This document shows, in pieces, positions 35,839 to 43,448 of a stretch of DNA of 64,000 nucleotides. The first letter of the stretch is position 1. Each line of letters opens with the position of its first letter. The notes beneath the pieces are model-generated. The model saw only the letters and a program-made list of their open reading frames with translations, had not been told where the DNA came from and ran no database searches. Origin of the DNA: JBDTVS01 sp040007095 (lineage in GTDB: Bacteria > Acidobacteriota > Vicinamibacteria > Vicinamibacterales > CAVVIG01); the NCBI GenBank assembly GCA_040007095.1, contig JBDTVS010000122.1, positions 1 to 64,000 of the forward strand. Reading direction: 5' to 3'. Both the position numbers and the translations under genes were made by a program.

Positions 35839-35917
35839 CCTCGCCGCCCTCGATGCAACAACGAACTTCTGAGACACGACACTCGGACGTGGTGGCAGAA
35901 TCTGGGTGACACATACG

Positions 35918-38900
35918 ATGCGCAAAATAGCCGCGGCCGTCGGGCTGGTGTGCGCGTTCTTCACTGCCGAGCCTGCGGCACTGGGCACAGAGCGCCTGCT
36001 GACCGGTTATTCCATCAGCTCGTGGGCGGAATGGAACGGTACGCCGCTCGGATCGATTCTCGCGATCGCGCAGGAACCTGACGGCTATCTCTGGCTCGGC
36101 GGCAGCTCGGGCCTGCTCCGCTTCGACGGCGTACGCTTTTCCACCATGGATGCGCTGGGACTGGCGCTTCCCGGGTCGTCCGTACAGGCGTTGCACGTGT
36201 CGCCCCGCGACGGCGCCCTCTGGATTGGTTTTGCGGGCGACGGCGTTCGCATCATCCGAAACGGTCGCGTCGTCTCGGCGACGCCGGAGACGGCGCTGAA
36301 GGCTGGAGTGTTTTACCTCGCCGAGGACGCCTCGGGCGCCGTGTGGGCGGGCACCGACCGCGGCCTGTTCCGCTACGGGGCGCGTCGGGAGAAACGTCGG
36401 GAGAAAGGTCGGGAAAAGCATGGTGAGGAACATATTTCGGATGACCGTAGGGAAGAACGCCGGGAACAAGGCTGGGAAGAGGTTCCGCTGGCGGGCGACG
36501 CGCGCGGCGAGCAGGTCTTTCGCGTGCAGGTGGGGCGCACGGGAACGCTCAGAGTCGCCACTCGAACGGGGATGCAGGAGAGGGATAGCCAGGGAGTCTT
36601 CCAGCGCGGGGCCTCGTCGAACGCCGGAATTCAGGGCTTCAGCGAAGATGCTCGCGGCCGTTTGTGGGTGACCGATCCGGTCGGCGGCTTCCGTCCGGCC
36701 GATCGTCCGGCCGACGCCGCCCGCCCGGCCCGGCTCGGCCTCGAAGGTCGCGGCTTCCACCTGTTCCACGATTCGCGCGGCAACCTCTGGGTCGGAACGC
36801 ACGGGCACGGCCTGTGGCGCGTCCGCGACGGCGGACGCGCAAGCGCTCCCGTCATCGAGATCGGGACCGAAGAGTCCGGCCTGTTGAGCAACGGTATCTG
36901 GTGCGTCATCGAGGACCGCGAAGGCAATCTCTGGGTCGGGACCAACCGTGGACTGCACCGCCTGTCGCCACATCGCATCACGCCGCTTGCTGATTACGGC
37001 CTCGTGCGATCCGTCGAAGCCGCGGCCGAGGGCGGCGTCTGGGTCGGCACCGCGACGGGCCTGATTCGCCTCGCGGGCTCACCGGTGGCCGTGGCTGAGC
37101 GTGTGGCGCCGCTCGGCGGCTCCGACGCCACGTCCCTTGCTCTGGGCCCGGCCGGGGCCCTCTGGGTCGCGGCCGGACACGAGGTGTGGCGGCTCGCGGG
37201 TGGTCGCCTCGTCCGCGGGCCGGTGGCGCCAGGTCCCAATCGCATCCAATCGATGGTCGACGATGGACGCGGCGGACTGTGGCTGGTGGACGGGCAGGGT
37301 CATCTGCGTCGATGGACAGACGGACAGCTCGCAACGGTCGCTCTTCCTTCAGACGTCTCGCGCGAATCGATCAGCCTGGTCCACCTGGATCGCCAGCGGC
37401 GTCTCTGGGTGGCCTTCGAGAACGGCCGGCTCGCGCTCGCACCGCCGGACGGCTCCGTCCGCTTACTGGGGCCCGAAGACGGGTGGCGCGAGACCGCCCG
37501 CACGACCGTGAACACCATCGCGGAAGATCGCCACGGCGTCCTGTGGATCGGCACGAGCGGAGGACTGATCCGCTACAAAGGCGGCAGATTCGATACGCCC
37601 ACCGGCCAGAACGGGCTGTCCGGCCAGTTGGTCAGGGCGTTGGTGACCGACGATCTCGGCGCGCTCTGGCTTGGCGTTCGCACCTCGATCGTGCGGCTCG
37701 ATCCCGCGGAGTTCGACCAGGCGTTGGCCGAAAGCGGCTACAAGATGCGCATGCGCGAGTTCGATGTCGCTGACGGGGTGGCGGGCGTGCTGTTCGGCGT
37801 CGGAAACGGCGAGGCGGCGGCACGGGCCGCCGACGGCCGGCTGTTCTTCGTCACCGGCCGCGGGATCACGACGCTCGATCCCCGGGAGGTCGACGATGCG
37901 CTGCACCCGCCGGCGTCGCCGGTACGGATTGAGAGCATCATCGCCAACGATCAGCGCGTCGCCGCCGGCCCTGACGTTTCGCTGCCTGCGGATACAGCAC
38001 GTCTGCGTATCGACTACACACTGCCGACCCTGACGTCGCCCACTCGGACGCGCTTCCGCTATCGGCTGGAGGGCTTCGATCCGGATTGGATCGATGCGGG
38101 GATCCGGCGGCAGGCTTTCTACACGAACCTGCCGGCGGGAAATTATCGATTCGCGGTCCAGGCGCAGATCCCGGAGGGAGCGTGGACGTCGCGAACCACG
38201 GCGTGGGACTTCAGGATCGCGCCCTCGTTCTACCGCACGTTCTGGTTCTACACGTTGTGCGTGGGAGTGCTTGCGCTGGCGGCGGGCGGCACCTGGCGGC
38301 TCCGCGTGCAGTATCTGCGGCGGGACCTCGCCGCGGTGTACGGCGAGCGGATGCGCCTCGGGCGTGAGATTCACGACACGCTGCTCCAGAGCCTGGCGGG
38401 ACTCGCACTGCAGCTCGACGGAGTCGAGCACAGCGTCTCGAGGGCCGATCCCCGTGCATCGTCCCAGATCGCCCGCATCCGCGAGCAGATGGAGGAGCAC
38501 ATCGGAGAAGTGCGGCAGTCGATCTGGGACTTGCGGTCGCCCGCGCCGCAGCCGCGCAGCCTGGTCGAAGCGCTCGGCGAGGGCGTCCGGAGACTGGTGA
38601 CCGACGGCGTCCGGCTGCAGTTCGACGTCGCCGGGACTCCGCGGCCGTGTCCGGAACGAATCGAGCAGCAGCTCCTGCGAATCGCACGCGAGGCCGTCAT
38701 CAACGCCGTCCGACACGGGAAGGCCGGCAGTGTTTCGCTGAAGCTCGCGTTCGACCGCCGCGCGCTGCGGCTCACGGTGGCCGACGATGGATGCGGCTTC
38801 GATCTAGGGACCGTCGGCCACGACGGGGACAGCCACTACGGCCTGAGCGCCATGAAGGAGCGGGCGGCGGCCGCCGGCGGCTCGTGCACCGTGACCTCCC

Positions 38901-38974
38901 GCCCTGGCGCTGGTACTGAGGTGAACGTGATGCTGCCGTTGCTGCATCGCTGGAGCGTACAGCGGTTGTTTTGA
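35918..38974 (+). CDS. propeller-domain sensor histidine kinase (two-component, LuxR-partner type)
   Basis: About 1018 aa from ATG 35918 (GTG 35906 also possible). Signal peptide, then two periplasmic seven-bladed propellers built of 'two-component regulator propeller' repeats (for example DGYLWLGGSSGLLRFDG, GNLWVGTHGHGLWRV, GNLWVGTNRGLHRLSP). A Y_Y_Y domain (about 690-760, RFRYRLEGFDPDWIDAG), one transmembrane helix (FYTLCVGVLALAAGG), a HisKA_3 dimerisation domain with the phospho-acceptor His in GREIHDTLLQSLAGLAL, and a HATPase domain (VINAVRHG, DDGCGFDLG, GLSAMKERA) follow. A highly charged Arg/Glu/Lys insertion (about residues 155-190) interrupts the first propeller. It phosphorylates the next gene's product by inference. 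Confidence 0.92.
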   Translation: MRKIAAAVGLVCAFFTAEPAALGTERLLTGYSISSWAEWNGTPLGSILAIAQEPDGYLWLGGSSGLLRFDGVRFSTMDALGLALPGSSVQALHVSPRDGALWIGFAGDGVRIIRNGRVVSATPETALKAGVFYLAEDASGAVWAGTDRGLFRYGARREKRREKGREKHGEEHISDDRREERREQGWEEVPLAGDARGEQVFRVQVGRTGTLRVATRTGMQERDSQGVFQRGASSNAGIQGFSEDARGRLWVTDPVGGFRPADRPADAARPARLGLEGRGFHLFHDSRGNLWVGTHGHGLWRVRDGGRASAPVIEIGTEESGLLSNGIWCVIEDREGNLWVGTNRGLHRLSPHRITPLADYGLVRSVEAAAEGGVWVGTATGLIRLAGSPVAVAERVAPLGGSDATSLALGPAGALWVAAGHEVWRLAGGRLVRGPVAPGPNRIQSMVDDGRGGLWLVDGQGHLRRWTDGQLATVALPSDVSRESISLVHLDRQRRLWVAFENGRLALAPPDGSVRLLGPEDGWRETARTTVNTIAEDRHGVLWIGTSGGLIRYKGGRFDTPTGQNGLSGQLVRALVTDDLGALWLGVRTSIVRLDPAEFDQALAESGYKMRMREFDVADGVAGVLFGVGNGEAAARAADGRLFFVTGRGITTLDPREVDDALHPPASPVRIESIIANDQRVAAGPDVSLPADTARLRIDYTLPTLTSPTRTRFRYRLEGFDPDWIDAGIRRQAFYTNLPAGNYRFAVQAQIPEGAWTSRTTAWDFRIAPSFYRTFWFYTLCVGVLALAAGGTWRLRVQYLRRDLAAVYGERMRLGREIHDTLLQSLAGLALQLDGVEHSVSRADPRASSQIARIREQMEEHIGEVRQSIWDLRSPAPQPRSLVEALGEGVRRLVTDGVRLQFDVAGTPRPCPERIEQQLLRIAREAVINAVRHGKAGSVSLKLAFDRRALRLTVADDGCGFDLGTVGHDGDSHYGLSAMKERAAAAGGSCTVTSRPGAGTEVNVMLPLLHRWSVQRLF
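36383..36418 (+). repeat. 12-base tandem repeat inside the kinase gene
   Basis: Two identical copies of CGTCGGGAGAAA (36383-36394, 36395-36406) and a third with three mismatches (36407-36418) encode R-R-E-K, R-R-E-K, G-R-E-K. Two degenerate copies follow nearer 36445-36475. The frame is kept. Confidence 0.75.
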
Positions 38975-39019
38975 TGGCGGTTGTTTTGATGCGGTTGTCG
39001 TAACGCGGTCGTTGTGATG
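38962..39019 (+). repeat. 15-base tandem repeat bridging kinase stop and regulator start
   Basis: Four copies of a unit GCGGTTGTTTTGATG, at 38962-38976, 38977-38990, 38991-39004 and 39005-39019, the last two degenerate. The kinase TGA (38972-38974) lies in the first copy and the regulator ATG (39017-39019) is the end of the last. Confidence 0.7.
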
Positions 39020-39646
39020 TCGCACCAGCGCATTCGCGTACTTTGCGTGGACGATCATCCGATCATGCGTGAAGGTCTCGAAATCATCATCGAGCGCCAG
39101 CCCGACATGGAGATCGTCGGTTCGGCTTCGACCGGCGAGGAAGCGCTCGACGTTTTCCGGAGCAGCCATCCCGACGTGACGCTGATGGACCTGCGGCTAC
39201 CCGGCATGACCGGCCTCGAGACGATTCGCGCCATCAGACGCCTCGATGCTCAGGCGCGGATTGTCGTGCTCACGATGTATCAAGGCGACGAGGACGTGTA
39301 CCGCGCGCTCGAAGCTGGAGCGTCGGCCTGCCTCTTCAAGGACACCTTGTCCAAGGATCTGATTCGCGTGATCCGCGAGGTCTGCGCCGGCGGATCTCCC
39401 CTGGGGCCCCATGTCAGGGCGCTGCTCGATCAGCGGGCCAGAACGCCCACGCTGACGGCGCGCGAGGTCGAGATCATCGAGCTTGTAGCCGAAGGGATGC
39501 GGAACAGGGAAATCGCCGAGAAGCTCCACGTGAGCGAGGAGACCGTCGGCGTCCACCTGCGCAACATCTTCGCGAAGCTGAACGTCAACGACCGGACCTC
39601 GGCGGTCAATGTGTCCCTGCGCCGCGGGATCATCCACATCGACTGA
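39017..39646 (+). CDS. NarL/LuxR-family response regulator
   Basis: 209 aa from ATG 39017 (GTG at 39014 is adjacent). The receiver domain (about 1-120) has the acidic pair VDDHP, the phospho-acceptor Asp in VTLMDLRLPGMTG, the Thr in VVLTMYQ and the Lys in CLFKDTLSK. A LuxR-type HTH follows (about 140-205): LTAREVEIIELVAEGMRNRE, then KLHVSEETVGVHLRNIFAKL. It lies 42 bases after the kinase gene and is its likely partner. No ribosome binding site of usual form is present because the repeat fills the gap. Confidence 0.93.
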   Translation: MSHQRIRVLCVDDHPIMREGLEIIIERQPDMEIVGSASTGEEALDVFRSSHPDVTLMDLRLPGMTGLETIRAIRRLDAQARIVVLTMYQGDEDVYRALEAGASACLFKDTLSKDLIRVIREVCAGGSPLGPHVRALLDQRARTPTLTAREVEIIELVAEGMRNREIAEKLHVSEETVGVHLRNIFAKLNVNDRTSAVNVSLRRGIIHID

Positions 39647-39695
39647 ACCACCGCGCTCCATTTTGACGTGGCGCCAACCCAGAGTTGAACACCCG

Positions 39696-39720
39696 AACCA
39701 CAAAGAGCACAAAGAAATTC
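39696..39720. repeat. single copy of the 'ACCACAAAG' dispersed repeat
   Basis: AACCACAAAGAGCACAAAG plus flank, the same word pattern as the palindromic pair at 1641-1772. It lies between two convergent genes (response regulator and TPR protein). Confidence 0.5.
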
Positions 39721-39723
39721 TTG

Positions 39724-41364
39724 TCACCGCGCCACACCGGGGACCATCGAGACCTCGTCGGGGCGCCATGGTATCCGGCATGGCTGGCGACGCTCATAAA
39801 GGCGCAAGTTCTCGGTCATGCGCTGCACCGCCTGGGGGATTCGCGCCTCGAGGCTGGCCGCCAGCACGCTTCGCTGCACAGAGACCGCTTCCTCGTACTC
39901 GCCCAATTCCGCCAGCGACATCGCCATCGTCTCGCCGAGGTCGGTGGTTTTCTGGCTCTTACGGAGCTCCTGGACGAGGGCAAGCGCGCGGCGGCCATCG
40001 CGAACCCGATCGTCCGGGGCAGTGGCCAGCAGACGCGCCAGGGCATGCTTCAACTCTGGCCGATCCGGCGCGTTCGCTGTCGCCTCGGTCAACCAGTCGC
40101 GAGCCTCGAGGTAGCGCCCCAGTTGCGACAGGGCGACCGCGTATCCAAGTCGCGCCGGCGAGTCGCGTGGGTTGAGCCTGAGCGCTTCTTTGTACGCGGC
40201 CAGCGACGCGCCTGCCCGCCCTGACCGCCGCAGGGAATCGGCGAGCGCCAATTGCGCTTCCGGGTAGTTGGGCTGATATTTCACCGCGGCCAGCAAATGT
40301 TCGATCGACGCCTGTCGCCGTCCCTGCGCGGACGACAGGATCGCGAGACTGTAATGCGCTTTGGCCGACGCTTCGTCGATTTCGTCGGCCGGAGCGGCTC
40401 GCGCGACTTCTTCGAACTGGCGCTCGGCCTCCTTGACGTCTCCGGCCATGAAGAGCGCCGTGCCCAGCTTGTGCTGCAGCGATCGCCGCAGCGGGCTGTT
40501 CTCCGGCGTCAGCGACAAACCTCGGCGAAAATACTCCTCGGCGGTCGGCCAGGCCCTGGTGTCGAGCGCCCGAACACCGCGGAGCTCATACGACAACCCG
40601 CTCTCGAGCAGCAGGTCCAGCTCCTGGCGCAGAGGGTCCGGGACAGGGAGCTCGCGGTTCCGCCAGCGCCGCAGGTGGGGCTCCGCCTTGTCCAGCTCGC
40701 CGAGGTCGCGATAGGCCATCGCGAGCGGCGAGTGCAGGCTATCGGCTCCCGGGTCGATTGCCAGGGCACCCTCCAGATACGTCACGGCGCCGCGATAGTC
40801 GCGCGCGGCGAGCGCGACGCCCCCCAGGCCGGCCAATGCCGCGACTGACTGAGGACTCAGTGTGAGGGCCTTGGCAAAGAGCGGCTGGGCCGCTTCCGGT
40901 CGCCCCTCGTCCACGCGCAATCGGCCGAGCCATACGAGCGTCGGAAAATCATCCGGTTGCAGCGCGAGGGCGCGTTCGAAGGCCGTCTCGGCCTTGGCGG
41001 TCTCGCCCCGACTCTTGAAGACATGCCCGAGGTAGTACGGCCAACGCAGCTCGTTCGGAGCCAGCGTCTGCGCGTTGAGATAGCAGGGCTCAGCCGCATC
41101 GTAGTAGCCAGACGCATGCAGCAACATACCGAGGGCGCCGTACGCGGACGCGAGATCGGCGGCCGGCGTGGCGGTACGCTGACTTCTCTCGGTCAATGCG
41201 GCATACCGCTCCCGCACCTGAGCCTGCACCGCTTGATCCACACGCGAGAGATTCGGCAGTGCCACCGGCAACAGCGTCGGTCGCTTTTCAGATGCGCAGC
41301 CGGAAAGCACGAAGAGCACGCCGATCACCGTCAACGGCACGCGTACCCCAGCGGCTGCTGTCAT
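39724..41364 (-). CDS. TPR-repeat lipoprotein
   Basis: 546 aa from ATG 41364 with GGAAAG upstream. The signal peptide ends in a lipobox (LFVLSGCAS), so the protein is membrane-anchored. At least ten tetratricopeptide units follow, for example SAYGALGMLLHASGYYDAAE, KAETAFERALALQPDDFPTL, and AQLALADSLRRSGRAGASLA. TPR arrays mediate protein contacts. In Acidobacteria such proteins accompany secretion or CRTAC1-type genes, but no partner is next to this one. Its end lies 78 bases from the end of the convergent regulator gene. Confidence 0.83.
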   Translation of the reverse strand: MTAAAGVRVPLTVIGVLFVLSGCASEKRPTLLPVALPNLSRVDQAVQAQVRERYAALTERSQRTATPAADLASAYGALGMLLHASGYYDAAEPCYLNAQTLAPNELRWPYYLGHVFKSRGETAKAETAFERALALQPDDFPTLVWLGRLRVDEGRPEAAQPLFAKALTLSPQSVAALAGLGGVALAARDYRGAVTYLEGALAIDPGADSLHSPLAMAYRDLGELDKAEPHLRRWRNRELPVPDPLRQELDLLLESGLSYELRGVRALDTRAWPTAEEYFRRGLSLTPENSPLRRSLQHKLGTALFMAGDVKEAERQFEEVARAAPADEIDEASAKAHYSLAILSSAQGRRQASIEHLLAAVKYQPNYPEAQLALADSLRRSGRAGASLAAYKEALRLNPRDSPARLGYAVALSQLGRYLEARDWLTEATANAPDRPELKHALARLLATAPDDRVRDGRRALALVQELRKSQKTTDLGETMAMSLAELGEYEEAVSVQRSVLAASLEARIPQAVQRMTENLRLYERRQPCRIPWRPDEVSMVPGVAR

Positions 41365-41752
41365 CTTTCCGTTGTAAGCGCCGCGTCTCTGTCGAGGCGC
41401 GCGCCCCCGCACTCCCCTCAACGACACAACGGGACCAAAATTCTCGTAGCGAGCCGTTTCGCGGTCCAACCGACGAGGCAGCGTCGTACGTGCATCGTAG
41501 GAAAGGATTGTATCCAAAGAAAATCCTGTGGCGGGACTCGAACTACACTTGCGTCGGAATCTCCGGGCGGCCGTGACCCCGGGCGCCCGACGACAGGCGT
41601 CGGATCATCACTCGCCCGGATCGGTGACGCAAAGAGACGGAGTGACGATGGAGCTCTCGCTGCCACTCAACTCGAAGAACGGCTGGAGCCCATTCCTCGA
41701 GTAGCTCACCCTCGACGCTGCTCCGTACCATGAGGTCGTTTCGTTCCCGCCG
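41365..41752. other. intergenic region, nothing recognised
   Basis: 388 bases between the divergent TPR lipoprotein and antiporter genes. Both strands were read; no small gene, hairpin or clear promoter stood out. A 15-base match to a tRNA T-arm at 41529-41543 was rejected as isolated. Confidence 0.4.
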
Positions 41753-43300
41753 ATGAGAGAACTCGAACAACTGCTGGGTCTGTTCGTCGCCGCCGTCATC
41801 CTGGCGGGCGGAGCACGACGCGCCGGCGCGCCGTACCCGGTGTTCCTGGCGCTCGGTGGTGCACTGCTCGCGTTCCTGCCGTCCGCCCCGTCCTTGACGC
41901 TGCCTCCCGACCTCGTACTGGCGCTTTTCGTGGCCCCGATACTGCTCGACGCGGCGTACGACGCCTCGATCAGGGATCTCAAGGACAACTGGCTTCCGGT
42001 GGCAGGCCTGGTCGTCGCCGCGGTCGGATTGACCACCGCCGCCGTTGCCGTCGTCGTCCACACGCTCGTGCCGGCCATGCCATGGGCAGCGGCGATGGCG
42101 GTCGGCGCCATCGTCGCTCCACCCGATGCCGTAGCCGCAACGGCCGTGCTCCGGCCGCTGCGACCGCCACATCGCATCCTGACCATCCTCGAAGGCGAAA
42201 GCCTCCTGAATGATGCGAGTGCCCTTCTGATCTACCGCCTGGCGGTTGGAGCCGTCGCGGCAAACGGTCTCTCCCTCGCCACGGTTGCCCCGACCTTCTT
42301 GCTCGCGGTGGCCGGCAGCGCCGTCGCGGGCCCGGCGCTCGGGTGGCTCCTCTTACGGATGGTGGATGGGGTGAAGCACGTCCCGACGATCATCATTCTC
42401 CAGTTCATCAGCGCGTTCGGGGTGTGGATCCTGGCCGAACAGATTGGACTGTCGGGTGTGCTGACGATGGTGTGCTACGCCGCGACGGTAGCGCGCACTG
42501 CGCCAGAGCGAACCCCGGCATGGACGCGCATCCCGACGTATGCCGTCTGGGAGACGGCCGTGTTCGCGTTGAACATTCTGGCGTTCATCTTCATCGGCCT
42601 GCAGATTCGGCCGATTCTCGGGAGCTTGGAAGCAGCCGACCGAGGGCGGTACTTCGCAGTGGCCGGCGCGGTCCTGCTGACGGTCATCGTCGTGCGCCTC
42701 GCCTGGCACATGTCGTTCAATGCGGTGGTGAGGCGGCGACACCGCCGGGTCGGGTTTCATCCGCCACGGCTGATGCTGCGACCGACCCTCGGGAGCGGCC
42801 TGGTCATTTCGTGGGCCGGCATGCGGGGCATCGTCTCTCTCGCCGCGGCACTGGCGCTCCCCTCGGGGTTCCCGTATCGGGATCTGATCGTGCTGACCGC
42901 GTTCTCGGTCGTCCTTGGCACGCTGGTGATCCAGGGACTGACGCTCAAGCCTCTGTTACGCGCACTCGATCTGCACGACGGTGACCCGGTCGGTCGCGAG
43001 CTACGTTCGGCGCGTGAACGCGCTCTCGCGGCAGGACTTGCGAGCCTTGAGAACGACGAGTCGCCAGTCGCGTTCGCGGTCCGGCAGGAGTTCACGGCAC
43101 ATCTGACACATGCTCCAGCGGATACCGACGCTGACGGTCCAGTGCGCCCATCACATGGCGAGTTTCATCGCGGGGCCCTCCAGGCGGCGCGGCAAGCTGT
43201 TCTCGCGATGCGTGCCACCGACGAGATCGGCGACGACGCCTTTCACCAGATCGAAGAGGAATTGGACTGGATCGAGATGGCGGATCGCGAGCCGGAGTGA
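41753..43300 (+). CDS. CPA1-type Na+/H+ antiporter
   Basis: A 515-aa protein with ten to twelve membrane segments. Motifs are LVLALFVAPILLDAAYDASI near residue 55, the ion-binding loop AIVAPPDAVAATAVL near residue 120 (Asp of the CPA1 ND/PD motif), LEGESLLNDASALLIYRLA near residue 148, and SGLVISWAGMRGIVSLAAAL near residue 345. A cytoplasmic, charged C-terminal tail of about 100 residues may be regulatory. It exchanges cytoplasmic Na+ for external protons. No strong ribosome binding site precedes the ATG. Confidence 0.93.
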   Translation: MRELEQLLGLFVAAVILAGGARRAGAPYPVFLALGGALLAFLPSAPSLTLPPDLVLALFVAPILLDAAYDASIRDLKDNWLPVAGLVVAAVGLTTAAVAVVVHTLVPAMPWAAAMAVGAIVAPPDAVAATAVLRPLRPPHRILTILEGESLLNDASALLIYRLAVGAVAANGLSLATVAPTFLLAVAGSAVAGPALGWLLLRMVDGVKHVPTIIILQFISAFGVWILAEQIGLSGVLTMVCYAATVARTAPERTPAWTRIPTYAVWETAVFALNILAFIFIGLQIRPILGSLEAADRGRYFAVAGAVLLTVIVVRLAWHMSFNAVVRRRHRRVGFHPPRLMLRPTLGSGLVISWAGMRGIVSLAAALALPSGFPYRDLIVLTAFSVVLGTLVIQGLTLKPLLRALDLHDGDPVGRELRSARERALAAGLASLENDESPVAFAVRQEFTAHLTHAPADTDADGPVRPSHGEFHRGALQAARQAVLAMRATDEIGDDAFHQIEEELDWIEMADREPE

Positions 43301-43358
43301 ACGGGAGCGGGGTCGAGCTGACTCGCCTCGCGGCGTGGGGTGATGGCTCCCTCGCTCG

Positions 43359-43379
43359 TCGCGCCTTGCCGGCCGGGCG
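43359..43379 (+). repeat. 21-base dispersed repeat, copy B
   Basis: Identical to 35818-35838. It lies between the antiporter stop and the 3' end of TonB receptor copy 3. Confidence 0.5.
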
Positions 43380-43448
43380 GGCCAATTTCCAAGTTACGGG
43401 ACACCAAAGCGTTTGGACGAAAAATGCTACTCCTCGAGGTTCATGTCG

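Larger units (their letters stand above)
35529..35917. other. intergenic region between receptor copy 2 and the sensor kinase
   Basis: 389 bases between divergent genes. It holds a perfect 7-bp inverted repeat with a 5-base loop (35742-35760) and one copy of a 21-base dispersed repeat (35818-35838). No convincing promoter or small gene was identified. Confidence 0.5.

Noticed and set aside
33156..35909. 917-codon open frame on the plus strand
   Set aside because: It is antisense to TonB receptor 2 and has the biased composition of a shadow frame; no family or signal fits.
36383..36475. Repeats considered as a CRISPR array
   Set aside because: Units of 12 bases without spacers, in frame in a kinase gene; no cas genes anywhere.
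41529..41543. 15 bases resembling a tRNA T-arm (complement)
   Set aside because: No matching stem, anticodon arm or acceptor arm around it; likely chance.
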